Assembly: GCF_036320965.1 (NCBI RefSeq)
Contig: NC_092240.1
Location: 56,980,552 to 57,044,551, forward strand
DNA: 64,000 bases
Reading direction: 5' to 3'
Source of the DNA: Panulirus ornatus
Lineage: Eukaryota; Arthropoda; Malacostraca; Decapoda; Palinuridae
Shown in pieces: positions 21,693 to 32,181 of the stretch (the first letter of the stretch is position 1; the number at the start of each line of letters is the position of its first letter). The notes beneath the pieces were generated by a model. The model worked only from the letters and a program-made list of their open reading frames with translations. It searched no databases and was not told where the DNA came from. Both the position numbers and the translations under genes were made by a program.

Positions 21693-23455
21693 GCAACATC
21701 TAAAGTGGTCTCTAAAATCAATGTTAAATGTAACATCTCAATGCAATGATTACTGTGATAATATTTGTGATGAGTCTTATGATGGTTTTACCCTTTGGAA
21801 TGTTATATGCAACTATGCATCTATCTAATCCTGAGTAGATAACCATATCAGCTTTTGAAAGTGTAGTCTATGAGGCATCACATAATACCACCTTATTATG
21901 TCCTTTGTGATTATACACTAAAGATAACCCATAACTGTTTCACACCCAATTATCACATCCAGATGTGTTGTAACAAAATGCAAAGTTATTCATTACCATG
22001 ACCATACATCATCAACCAGACACTTCTGTCCTCCTTGTGTCTGGCAACTACACAAGTGTGTATCTGTGTGTGTATGACAATGCATATTGTTTCACTTATA
22101 GTGCATGCATACACACATACACACACACACACACTCAAGATTTAACAGCAAAGTCTGGTATAATGTGCGATGTTGTGAACAACCCTTGCAAATAGGTGGA
22201 GAAGAAGGTGACTGGGGTGAAGGTGGGCAGAGTTGGCAATGGTGGTGGTGTGGGAGATAAGCAAGAGCAGATAGATGGGATCAATTGGAAGTCGAGGTGA
22301 GGAAAAGGAAGGAGGTAGTGTTAGGGTAGATGGTAGAGAAGAATGCAATGTTTTAGGAGGCTGTCACAATTTGTGTATACAGGTTCAGACACGCTGTATA
22401 TAATATAAAAACATGGTTTTGTATGAAACATAAATCAATAGGGATTAGGTTGGTTTGAATACCAAATTACCACAAATTGTTAGATACTGTATCTTACAGT
22501 AAACCTTTGGTGATATGTATTATCTTCCTCTAAAAATATTCTACATTTAGAGAAAGTGTGGTATGAAAACACATAGACAAACAAGAACACACACACCATG
22601 GTACTCTTAAATACTTATCACTAACCATTCAGGTCATAATCCCCAATGATGTTTTACACAATGTATTCTTAATAAACATCAAAGCATGGCAGACATTTAC
22701 ATTTTCATACTGAACTTCATCCTGCTTGTAACTCATACAAGTATACTTGACATGGCCACTGTGAACATGAAAATGAATGATGACAAGAGGCAGGAAGGAG
22801 ATGAACCTAAGTGAACCAGTTTCATGGCAGCCAATGAAGCTGTTTGAAGTTTGAGCACAAGTCATTATCATATGGCAGCAGGAAGGACTGCAACCATACG
22901 AATTCAATACTTGGAGGTAAATATGCAAAGTTTGGGTGCTGTGCTGGTCATATTGCAGTAACAATAACACCCATGCACATATACTTGCTCAAGTCATTTT
23001 CACTAGTATTTAACATTACTGGACATACTGTGCTCTAGGCGCATCCTTTGAATGTGTCAACCATATGCAAATGTTGCTCTAGAGCTGATCCTGAACATTT
23101 CCAGTTATTTCACATAATCTCACTAAATATCAAAAATATTATATAATGAACATATCTCTCAAAATGAACTTAATCTTTAGATATAATAATAAAGGACCAA
23201 GGAATTTAAAGGGATCTCTGGGGCAAACAAAAGATATTTAAAGAAATTTCAAGAAGTATTTATCAATAAGCAGCAAACTGTGATGTAACATATCTATCTT
23301 CTGTGATGATGTACAACATTAAATGAATTAGGTGTCAAAACATATGTTCTGAGTTAACTACAAATTTATGACAAATGCCTTTAAGGATAAAATAGGGTAT
23401 AAAAATGATGAGAAAAGGGACTAATATTCTAAGACAGTTAATCTACTCAGCCTAC
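21693..23455. other. Intronic, largely unique sequence
   Basis: AT-rich sequence with a (CA)n tract at 22106-22135 and a G-rich stretch on the plus strand at 22196-22340. No open frame that I can support and no LINE homology. It ends at the donor of the exon at 23456-23571. Confidence 0.5.
22106..22135. repeat. (CA)n microsatellite
   Basis: Seen: an alternating CA tract with a few interruptions (acacacatacacacacac). Confidence 0.85.
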
Positions 23456-23571
23456 CTGGCTTCCATTGACTGCAGCACCTAAGTCACCTTGCACCATTTC
23501 AGCTGGTACGAAACTAATGTTGTCTCCTTCCTGCACTACAACATATGTCTGACCTGATCCCGTAACCACAC
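23456..23571 (-). CDS. Internal coding exon of the same host protein
   Basis: Seen: the polypyrimidine acceptor TTTTTTCTCTTGGGCAG, 116 nt open (two bases plus 38 codons), then donor GTAGGC. The residues run VVTGSGQTYVVVQEGDNISF and continue to AAVNGSQ. The composition is V/G/Q-rich without the long Gln runs of the two upstream exons. The opening two bases complement the one-base end of exon 38952-39174 (intron 15,380 bp), and the exon ends in phase 0, as needed for exon 7749-7820. The motif pattern (beta-strand-like TYVVVQEGDNISFVP) is typical of linker or activation segments of zinc-finger regulators, but that is inference. The flanks on both sides contain no transposon homology for about 200 bp or more. 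Confidence 0.75.
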
Positions 23572-23844
23572 CTGCCCAAGAGAAAAAATTTCTCAATGTA
23601 AAGTCGCTGTTAATTTCTAAGATGATATTGCAAATTACTTCCAAATTACTGAACAGGAAAAATACAGAAAAAAGCAGACTAATTCCAAATAACCTTTCAT
23701 TACTATCAACATGGGGGAAAAGAGATCAGTACAATGGGAGATACAACTGGATAATTATAAGGTTAAATCAGGTTATGTCAGGTACCCCCCTCCATCCTTT
23801 TGGTTTTCTTTTTAATTACCAATTAATCTCTCCAGATGGGATGA

Positions 23845-24812
23845 ATCATGTCCCCATGACTGTTTAATTTGTATATGGATGGGATGGTTAGGCAGGTGAT
23901 GCAAGAATTTTGGAAAGAGGGCCAAGTATGTGGTCTCTTGGGAATAAGAGGGTCTGGGAAGCGAATCACTTGTTGTTTGCCGATGATACAGCAAGGGTGC
24001 CTGATTTTATCGAGAAACTGCAGAAGTTGAAGACTGACTTTGGAAAAGTGTGTGAAAGGAGAAAGTTGAGAGTAAATGTGAATAAGAGCAAGGTTATTAG
24101 GTTCAGCAGGGTTGAGGGACAAGTTAGGATGCAAATCTGAATGGAGAAAAACTGGAGGAAGTGAAGTGTTTCTGATATCTGGGAGTGGACTTAGCAGCGA
24201 ATGTAACCACGGAAGCAGAAGTGAGCCACTGGGTGAAGGTGGGGGCGAAGGTTCAGGAAGGGATGAAGAATGTGTGGAAAGAGAGAATGTTAACTCAAAG
24301 AGCAAAAATGGGTATGTTTGAAGGAATAGTAGTTCCAACAATATTATATGATTGCAAGGCATGGGCTATAGATAGGGTTGTATGAATGAGAGTGGATGTG
24401 TTGGGAATGAAATGTATGGAGACAACATGTGGTGTGAGGTGGTTTGATCGAGTAAATAATGAAAGGGTAAAAGAGATGTGTGGTAATAGAAAGACTGGGG
24501 TTCAAAGAGCAGAATAGGGTGTGTTGAAATGGTTTGGATACATGAAGAGAGTGAGGAAAGGTTGACAAAGAAGATATATGTGTCAGAGGTGGAGGGAACA
24601 AGAAGTGGGAGACCGAATTGGAGGTGGAAGGATGGAGTAAAAAAGATTTGAGTGATCGGGACCTGAACATACAGGAGGGTGAGAGGCATGCAAGGAATAG
24701 AGTGAATTAGAACGATATGGCACACGGGTTGACGTGCTGTCAATGGACTGAACCAGGGTATGTGAAACGTCAGAGTCAACCATGGAAAGGTCTGTGGAAC
24801 ATGGAAGTAGAT
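23845..24812 (+). mobile_element. RTE-like LINE, 3' part without tail
   Basis: Seen: begins at the RT motif MSP*LFNLYMDGMV near 23850, FADDTARVPDFIEKLQ at 23975-24020, RVNVNKSKVIRFSRVEGQ, a frameshifted YLGVDLAANVT block, MFEGIVVPTILYDCKAWAID (24320-24380), the C-terminal region to 24770 and the first bases of the 3' UTR (ccatggaaaggtctgtgg), where the next copy begins. Stops and frameshifts are frequent. Confidence 0.8.
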
Positions 24813-27100
24813 AGGTGAAGATTTGCAGAGGATTTAAAAAAAAGAAAAAAAAAAAAAAGAGAAAATGTTGGGGAGAAGAGAGTGGTGACAGTAAGTGAGC
24901 TTAGAAAGGAGAATTGCATGAGGAAGTACCAGGAGAAATTGAGTGTGGAATGGCAAAAGGTGAGAGCAAATGATGTGAGGGGAGTATGTGAGGAATGGGG
25001 CATATTTAGGGAAGCAGTGATGGCATTTGCAACAGATGCCTGTGGCATGAGAAAGGTGAAAGGTGGGCAGATCAGAGAGGGTAGTGAGCGATGGGATGAA
25101 GTAAAGTTATTAGTGAAAGAGAAAAGAGAGGCATTTGGATGATACAAGGAATGAGTGTAAATCACTAGATGTCTAAAAGAATGCAGCAGGAGGTCAAGAG
25201 GAAGATGCAAGGGTTGAAAAAGAGGGCAAATGAGAGATGGGGTGAGAGAGTATCATTAAACTTTTAGAATAATGAAATGATTTTTTGGAAGGAGGTGAAT
25301 AACATGTGTAAAACAAGAGAACAAATGGGAACATCGGTGAAGGCAGCAAGAGGGAAGTGATAGCAGACAGTAATGAAGTGAGAAGGAGATGGAGCGAGTA
25401 TTTTGAAGGTTGAATGTGTTTGATGATAGAGTGGGGTGTTTTGGTCAGAGTAGTGGGCGAAGTGATAGAGTCAGGGAGAATGGTTTGGTTTAAGAGAGAA
25501 GAGGTAGTGAAAGCTTTGCGGAAGATGAAATACAGCAAGGCGGCAGGTCTGGATGGTATTACAGTGGAATTGATTCAAAAAAGGGGGTGACTGTGTTGCT
25601 GATTGGTTGGTAAGGAAATTCAATGTATGTATGGATCACGGTGAAGTGCATGAGGACTGGCAGAATGCATGCGTAGTATCACTGTACAAGGGCAAAGGGG
25701 ATAAAGGTGAGTGTTCAAACTACAGAGGCATAAGTTTGTTGAGTATTCCTGGGAAATTATATGGGAGAGTATTGAGATGGCAAAAGCATGTAAAGAGCAC
25801 CAGATTGGGGAGGTGCAGTGTGCTTTCAGAAGTGGTAGAGGATGTGTGGATCAGGTATCTGCTTTGAACAATATATGTGAGAAATACTTAGAAAAACATA
25901 TGCAGCATTTATGGATCTGGAGAAGGCATATGATAAGGTTGATAGAGATGCTCTGTGGAAGGTCTTCCAACTACATGGTGTAGGAGATAAACTACTAAAA
26001 GCAGTCTTTACCAAGATGTAAAGCATATGTATGAGTAGGAAGAGAGGAGAGTGATTGATTCCCAATGAATATCGGTTTGTGGCAAGGGTGTGTGATGTCC
26101 CCAAGGTTGTTTAATCTGTTTATGGATAGGGTGGTTAGGGAGGTAAATGCAAGAGTTTTGGAGAGAGGGGTGAGGATGCAGTATGTTGGGGATGAAAGGG
26201 CCTGGGAAGTGTCAGTTGTTGTTCACCAATGATACAGCTCTGGCACCTGATTCACTGGAGAAACTGCAGAAGTTGGTGACTGAGTTTGGAAGTGTGTGAA
26301 AGAAGAGAGTTGAGAGTAAATGTGGTTAAGAACAAGGTTATTAGGTTTAGTAGGGTTGAGGGACAAGTTAATTGGGATGTAAGTTTGAATGGAGAAAAAT
26401 TGGAGGAAGTAAAGAGTTCTAGATTACTGGGAGTGGACTTAGCAGCGAATGGAACCATGGAAGCGGAAGTAAGTCACAGGGTGGAGGGGTGGGGTGGGTG
26501 GGGGGGTGTGAAGCGATGAAGATTGCGGGGAAGGAAAGAACGTTATCTTGCAGAGCAAAAATGGCTATGTTTGAAGGAATAGTAGTTCCAACAATATCAT
26601 ATGGTTGCGAGGCATGGGCTATGTTTAGGGTTGTACGGAGGAGAGTGGATGTGTTGGAGATAAAATGTTTGAGGACAACATGTGGTGTGAGGTGGTTTGA
26701 TCAAGTAGGTAATGAAAGGGTATGAGAGGTATGGAAATAAAAAGAGTGTGATTAAGAGGGCAGAAGAGGGTGTGTTGAAATGGTTTGGACATATGGAGAC
26801 AATGAGTGAGGAAAGATTGACAATGAGGATATATGTGTCAGAGGTGGAGGGAACAAGGAGAACTGGGAGACCAAATTGGAGGTGGAAAGAGGAAGTAAAA
26901 AAATGATTTTGAGCAATCACGGCTTGAACATACAGGAGGGTGAGGGATGCAAGGGATAGAGTGAATTGGAACGATGTGGTATGCCAGTGAACCAGTGCAT
27001 GTGAAGCAGGGCATTGCGATGCTTTTCCTGTGGGACAGGGTAGTGCCAGGAATGGATCAAGGCAAGCAAGTATGAATTAATCTGTACATGTGTATATATC
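24813..27100 (+). mobile_element. RTE-like LINE, linker through 3' UTR
   Basis: Seen: begins at the endonuclease/linker boundary (gtgaagatttgcagaggatt with an expanded A run 24835-24857), linker (VSELRKENCMRKYQEKLSVEW, GSERWDEVKLLVKEKREAFG), RT (a degraded KGKGDKGECSNYRGISLLSIPGK at 25690-25755; FANDTALAP near 26225), MFEGIVVPTISYGCEAWA (26565-26620), KWFGHMETMSEERLTMRIYV (26775-26840), and a shortened 3' UTR running into a TA-rich microsatellite at 27085-27100. Many frameshifts. The short repeat at 27101-27330 interrupts its microsatellite. Confidence 0.85.
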
Positions 27101-27330
27101 ATCCCTGGGGATAGGGGATTAAGAATACTTCTCACGTATTCCCTGCGTGTCATAGAAGGCGACTAAAAGGGGAGGGAGCGGGAGGCTGGAAATCCTCCTC
27201 TCATTTTTTTTTAATTTTCCAAAAAAAGGAACAGGGGGGCCAGGTGAGGATATTCCACAAAGGCCCAGTCCTCTGTTCTTAATGCTACCTCGCTAACGCG
27301 GGAAATGGTGAATAGTTTAAAAGAAATAAA
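27101..27330 (+). mobile_element. Short non-autonomous element (LINE 5' UTR + tail)
   Basis: Seen: starts atccctggggataggggatt and continues through ctgcgtgtcatagaaggcga, aggaacaggggggccaggtg and ggcccagtcctctgttctta to gctacctcgctaacgcggga, ending in an A-rich tail. No coding capacity. The first roughly 185 bp parallel the LINE 5' UTR and the last roughly 45 bp the LINE tail. It lies in TA-rich microsatellite between 3' UTR pieces. Confidence 0.8.
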
Positions 27331-27606
27331 AGAAAGATGTGTCTATATGTATATGTCTGTGAACATGTATGTATGTGTATGTATATTGGTATATTTGGGA
27401 GCTGTGGTTTTGGTGCATTACACATGACAGCTATAGACTGAGTGTGAACAAATGTGGCCTTTGTTGTCTTTTCCTAGTGCTACCTCACGCGCATGTGGGT
27501 GTGTGTGTGTGTGCTATCTCAAGTGTGGCAGGGTGGCAACAGGAATGGATGAAGGCAGCAAGTATGAATATGTACATGTGTATATATGTATATGTCTGTG
27601 TATGTG
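27331..27606 (+). mobile_element. LINE 3' UTR, left piece of a copy split by the LINE at 27607-30711
   Basis: Seen: a TG/TA microsatellite, then gggagctgtggttttggtgc, gactgagtgtgaacaaatgt and gaaggcagcaagtatgaat, ending in gtatatgtctgtgtatgtg. The expected continuation (atgtatatattgaaatgtat then aggtatg) resumes at 30712, after the inserted LINE. Confidence 0.7.
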
Positions 27607-27608
27607 AA

Positions 27609-28203
27609 AAAAGGAGAGATAGGTAGTATGTTTGAGGAAAGGAACCTGGATGTTTTGGCTCTGAGTGAAACGAAGCTCAAGGGTAAAGGGGAAGAGTGGT
27701 TTGGAAATGTCTGGGGAGTGAAGTCAGGGGTTAGTGAGAGGACAAGAGCAAGGGAAGGAGTAGCAATACTCCTGAAACAGGAGTTGTGGGAGTATGTGAT
27801 AGAATGTAAGAAAGTAAATTCTCGATTAATATGGGTAAAATTGAAAGTTGATGGAGAGAGGTGGGTGATTATTGGTGCATATGCACCTGGGCATGAGAAG
27901 AAAGATCATGAGAGGCAAGTGTTTTGGGAGCAGCTGAATGAGTGTGTTAGCGGTTTTGATGCACGAGACCGGGTTATAGTGATGGGTGATTTGAATGCAA
28001 AGGTGAGTAATGTGGCAGTTGAGGGAATAATTGGTATGCATGGGGTGTTCAGTGTTGTAAATGGAAATGGTGAAGAGCTTGTAGATTTATGTGCTGAAAA
28101 AGGACTGATGATTGGGAATACCTGGTTTAAAAAGCGAGATATACATAAGTATACTTATGTAAGTAGGAGAGATGGCCAGAGAGCGTTATTGGATTACGTG
28201 TGA
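27609..28203 (+). pseudogene. LINE endonuclease domain, ended by a premature TGA
   Basis: Seen: APE-type endonuclease with the metal-binding Glu in ALSETKLKG (Glu codon 27667-27669), GAYAPGHEKKDHERQVFWEQ, VIVMGDLNAKVSN (GDLN at 27985-27996), a 'TWFKKRDIHKYTYVSRRDGQ' block, and the TGA at 28201 just after ALLDYV. The missing SDH motif of the domain (SDHYLV, 28270-28287) lies in the same frame past the stop, so the stop is a point lesion within the domain. The N-terminal residues GCLNVCG, seen in copies at 34430 and 47100, are lost by truncation. Confidence 0.85.
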
Positions 28204-28641
28204 ATTGACAGGCGTGCGAAAGAGAGACTTTTGGATGTTAATGTGCTGAGAGGTGCAACTGGAGGGATGTCTGATCATTATCTTGTGGAGGCTAAGGTGA
28301 AGATTAGTATGGGTTTTCAGAAAAGAGGAGTGAATGTTGGGGTGAAGAAGGTGGTGAGAGTGAGTGAGCTTGGGAAGGAGACCTGTGTGGGGAAGTACCA
28401 GGAGAGACTGTGTACAGAATGGAAAAAGGTGAGAACAATGGAAGTAAGGGGAGTGGGGGAGGAATGGGATGTATTTAGGGAATCAGTGATGGATTGCGCA
28501 AAAGATGCTTGTGGCATGAGAAGAGTGGGAGGTGGGCTGTTTAGAAAGGGTAGTGAGTGGTGGGATGAAGAAGTAAGAGTATTAGTGAAAGAGAAGAGAG
28601 AGGCATTTGGACGATTTTTGCAGGGAAAAAAATGCAATTGA
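28204..28641 (+). pseudogene. LINE endonuclease end and linker, same frame after the stop
   Basis: Seen: RLLDVNVLRGATGGMSDHYL, then a basic linker (VSELGKETCVGKYQERLCTEW, GSEWWDEEVRVLVKEKREAFGRF). Reading fails after LQGKK, where an extra A shifts the frame. Other copies read LQGNNANEWEMYKRKRQEV at this point. Confidence 0.85.
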
Positions 28642-30508
28642 GTGGGAGAAGTATAAAAGAAAGAGACAGGAGGTCAAGAGAAAGGTGCAAGAGGTGAAAA
28701 AAAGGGCAAATGAGAGTTGGGGTGAGAGACTATCAGTAAATTTTAGGGAGAATAAAAAGATGTTCTGGAAGGAGGTAAATAGGGTGCGTAAGACAAGGGA
28801 GCAAATGGGAACTTCAGTGAAGGGCGTAAAGGGGGAGGTGATAACAAGTAGCGGTGATGTGAGAAGGAGATGGAATGAGTATTTTGAAGGTTTGTTGAAT
28901 GTGTCTGATGACAGAGTGGCAGATATAGGGTGTTTTGGTCGAGGTGGTGTGCAAAGTGAGAGGGTTAGGGAAAATGATTTGGTAAACAGAGAAGAGGTAG
29001 TAAAAGCTTTGCGGAAGATGAAAGCCGGCAAGGCAGCAGGTTTGGATGGTATTGCAGTGGAATTTATTAAAAAGGGGGGTGACTGTATTGTTGACTGGTT
29101 GGTAAGGTTATTTAATGTATGTATGACTCATGGTGAGGTGCCTGAGGATTGGCGGAATGCGTGCATAGTGCCATTGTACAAAGGCAAAGGGGATAAGAGT
29201 GAGTGCTCAAATTACAGAGGTATAAGTTTATTGAGTATTCCTGGTAAATTATATGGGAGGGTATTGATTGAGAGGGTGAAGGCATGTACAGAGCATCAGA
29301 TTGGGGAAGAGCAGTGCGGTTTCAGAAGTGGTAGAGGATGTGTGGATCAGGTGTTTGCTTTGAAGAATGTATGTGAGAAATACTTAGAAAAGCAAATGGA
29401 TTTGTATGTAGCATTTATGGATCTGGAGAAGGCATATGATAGAGTTGATAGAGATGCTCTGTGGAAGGTATTAAGAATATATGGTGTGGGAGGAAAGTTG
29501 TTAGAAGCAGTGAAAAGTTTTTATCGAGGATGTAAGGCATGTGTACGTGTAGGAAGAGAGGAAAGTGATTGGTTCTCAGTGAATGTAGGTTTGCGGCAGG
29601 GGTGTGTGATGTCTCCATGGTTGTTTAATTTGTTTATGGATGGGGTTGTTAGGGAGGTAAATGCAAGAGTCCTGGAAAGAGGGGCAAGTATGAAGTCTGT
29701 TGGGGATGAGAGAGCTTGGGAAGTGAGTCAGTTGTTGTTCGCTGATGATACAGCGCTGGTGGCTGATTCATGTGAGAAACTGCAGAAGCTGGTGACTGAG
29801 TTTGGTAAAGTGTGTGGAAGAAGAAAGTTAAGAGTAAATGTGAATAAGAGCAAGGTTATTAGGTACAGTAGGGGTGAGGGTCAAGTCAATTGGGAGGTGA
29901 GTTTGAATGGAGAAAAACTGGAGGAAGTGAAGTGTTTTAGATATCTGGGAGTGGATCTGTCAGCGGATGGAACCATGGAAGCGGAAGTGGATCATAGGGT
30001 GGGGGAGGGGGCGAAAATTTTGGGAGCCTTGAAAAATGTGTGGAAGTCGAGAACATTATCTCGGAAAGCAAAAATGGGTATGTTTGAAGGAATGGTGGTT
30101 CCAACAATGTTGTATGGTTGCGAGGCGTGGGCTATGGATAGAGATGTGCGCAGGAGGATGGATGTGCTGGAAATGAGATGTTTGAGGACAATGTGTGGTG
30201 TGAGGTGGTTTGATCGAGTGAGTAACGTAAGGGTAAGAGAGATGTGTGGAAATAAAAAGAGCGTGGTTGAGAGAGCAGAAGAGGGTGTTTTGAAATGGTT
30301 TGGGCACATGGAGAGAATGAGTGAGGAAAGATTGACCAAGAGGATATATGTGTCGGAGGTGGAGGGAACGAGGAGAAGAGGGAGACCAAATTGGAGGTGG
30401 AAAGATGGAGTGAAAAAGATTTTGTGTGATCGGGGCCTGAACATGCAGGAGGGTGAAAGGAGGGCAAGGAATAGAGTGAATTGGAGCGATGTGGTATACA
30501 GGGGTTGA
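28607..30508 (+). pseudogene. LINE reverse transcriptase and C-terminal region, 633-residue open stretch
   Basis: Seen: a linker with MYKRKRQEVKRKVQEVKK-like basic residues, KAGKAAGLDGIAVEFIKKGG, WRNACIVPLYKGKGDKSECS, NYRGISLLSIPGKLYGRVLI, CGFRSGRGCVDQVFALKNV, AFMDLEKAYDRVDRDALWKV, LRQGCVMSPWLFNLFMDGVV, the catalytic FADD at residues 378-381 (29738-29749), RYLGVDLSADGT, LYGCEAWAMDRDV, MRCLRTMCGVRWFDR, WFGHMERMSEERLTKR and GRPNWRWKDGVKKIL, ending DVVYRG. All expected RT blocks are present without internal stops, the longest such stretch here. The Met used at its start is an artefact of the frameshift. In the ancestral element this is the C-terminal two thirds of one polyprotein. Confidence 0.9.
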
Positions 30509-30711
30509 AGTGCTGTCAGTGGATTGAATCAAGGCATGTGAAGCGTCTGGGGTAAACCATGGAAAGCTGTGTAGGTATGTATATTTGCGTGTGTGGACGT
30601 ATGTACATGTGTATGGGGGGGGGGCATTTCTTTCGTCTGTTTCCTTGCGCTACCTCGCAAACGCGGGAGACAGCGACAAAGTATAAAAAAAAAAAAAAAA
30701 AAAAAAAAAAA

Positions 30712-30844
30712 TGTATATATTGAAATGTATAGGTATGTATAAGTGCGTGTGTGGGCATTTATGTATACACGTGTATGTGGGTGGGTTAGGCCATTCTTTC
30801 ATCTGTTTCCTTGCGCTACCTTACAGGAGACAGCGACTAAGTAT
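30712..30844 (+). mobile_element. LINE 3' UTR and tail, middle piece of a split copy
   Basis: Seen: atgtatatattgaaatgtat, then the microsatellite, gtgtatgtgggtgggttagg and the tail ccttgcgctaccttacagga gacagcgactaagtat. It continues the piece ending at 27606 and itself continues at 31751. It ends with the 13-bp duplicated site of the LINE inserted at 30845. Confidence 0.7.
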
Positions 30845-31750
30845 TTTTTTTTCTTTTTTTCTTTCTCCCGCGTTTGCGAGGTAGCGCAAGGAAATAGACG
30901 AAAGAAATGGCCCAACCCACCCCCATACACATGGATATACATACGTCCACACACGCAAATATACATACCTACACAGCTTTCCATGGTTTACCCCAGACGC
31001 TTCACATGCCCTGATTCAATCCACTGACAGCACGTCAACCCCGGTATACCACATCGATCCAATTCACTCTATTCCTTGCCCTCCTTTCACCCTCCTGCAT
31101 GTTCAGGCCCTGATCACACAAAATCTTTTTCACTCCATCTTTCCACCTCCAATTTGGTCTCCCACTTCTCCTCGTTCCCTCTACCTCCGACACATATATC
31201 CTCTTGGTCAATCTTTCCTCACTCATTCTCTCCATGTGCACAAACCATTTCAAAACACCCTCTTCTGCTCTCTCAACCACGCTCTTTTTATTTCCACACA
31301 TCTCTCTTACCCTTACGTTACTTACTTGATCAAACCACCTCACACCACACATTGTCCTCAAACATCTCATTTCCAGCACATCCATCCTCCTGCGCACAAC
31401 TCTATCCATAGCCCACGCCTCGCAACCATACAACATTGTTGGAACCACTATTCCTTCAAACATACCCATTTTTGCTTTCACAGATAATGTTCTCGACTTC
31501 CACACATTCTTCAAGGCTCCCAGGCTTTTCGCCCCCTCCCCCACCCTATGATCCACTTCCGCTTCCATGGTTCCATCCGCTGCCAGATCCACTCCCAGAT
31601 ATCTAAAACACTTTACTTCCTCCAGTTTTTCTCCATTCAAACTTACCTCCCAATTGACATGACCCTCAACCCTACTGTACCTAATAACCTTGCTCTTATT
31701 CACATTTACTCTTTTTCTTCTTTCACACACTTTACCAAACTCAGTCACCA
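30845..31750 (-). mobile_element. RTE-like LINE, 5'-truncated, short-tail subfamily, with 13-bp target duplication
   Basis: Seen: AGCGACTAAGTAT at 30832-30844 and again at 31751-31763 flanks an inverted LINE whose poly-A end is at the left (T-rich 30844-30868). It contains the tail, the short 3' UTR and the RT C-terminal 240 residues (from VTEFGKVCERRK with a small deletion). The exact duplication marks a target-primed insertion into the tail of an older LINE. The 262-codon open stretch (31035-31823) reads from the flanking tail into the LINE and is not a native start. Confidence 0.9.
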
Positions 31751-31921
31751 AGCGACTAAGTATAATAAATATAAATATATTATACGTATATGTATGTACA
31801 TGTGCGTGTATGTATATGTGCATTTATATATATGTATAGGAGTGGATGGGCCATTCTTTCTTCGTCTATTTCCTGGCACTACCTCGCTAACATGGAAAAC
31901 AACGATCAAGTATAATAAAAA
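31751..31921 (+). mobile_element. LINE tail end followed by a type-B tail unit
   Basis: Seen: agcgactaagtataataaat finishes the tail interrupted at 30844. It is followed by a TG/TA microsatellite and a separate tail of type B (ggatgggccattctttcttc, tttcctggcactacctcgct, gatcaagtataataaa) ending near 31921. Confidence 0.65.
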
Positions 31922-31945
31922 AGATATATGCATATTCATTTTTCA

Positions 31946-32166
31946 TACATATTCGCCATTTCCTGCATTAGTGAGGTAGAGTTAAGATTAGAGGACTGAG
32001 CCTTGAACAGAATATCCTCATTTGGCCCCCTTTTTTGTTCCCTCTTTTGGAAAATTAAAAACAGGAAGGGAGGATTTCAAGCCCCCCTCCCTCCTCTTTT
32101 AGTCGCCTTCTATGACACGCAGGGAATACGTGGGAAGTATTCTTTCTCCCCTATCCCTAGGGATAG
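31946..32166 (-). mobile_element. Short non-autonomous element (LINE 5' UTR + tail)
   Basis: Seen antisense: attcgccatttcctgcatta, ggactgagccttgaacagaa, ttttagtcgccttctatgac and ctttctcccctatccctagg gata. Same element as 27101-27330 in the other orientation. The flanks are TA-rich (tatatatcattattat). Confidence 0.8.
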
Positions 32167-32181
32167 TATATATCATTATTA

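Larger units (their letters stand above)
27607..30711 (+). mobile_element. RTE-like LINE, best preserved coding region in the window (short-tail subfamily)
   Basis: Seen: the 5' end is truncated just inside the endonuclease (KKGEIGSMFEERNLDVLALS). The coding region is then nearly continuous for about 2.9 kb, the 3' UTR is the short form, and the copy ends in 27 A residues (30685-30711). Only two lesions interrupt the reading: TGA at 28201-28203 (TTA in other copies) and one extra A in an A run near 28624-28631. It sits inside another LINE's 3' UTR microsatellite, with a weak TATGT-like duplication at the edges. Its closest relatives here are 4393-5896 and 30845-31750. Known for the family: the protein nicks target DNA and primes reverse transcription of its own RNA. 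This copy could do neither without repair of both lesions and its missing 5' end. Confidence 0.9.

Noticed and set aside
22629..22970. 113-codon open stretch on the minus strand in unique sequence
   Set aside because: Cys/His/Ser-rich with no domain, no matching splice phase and no homology that I can recognise.
31035..31823. 262-codon ORF beginning with MHIYIHAHVHTYTY
   Set aside because: The first 25 or so residues come from the flanking microsatellite; only the rest is LINE. It is a junction artefact and not a real start.
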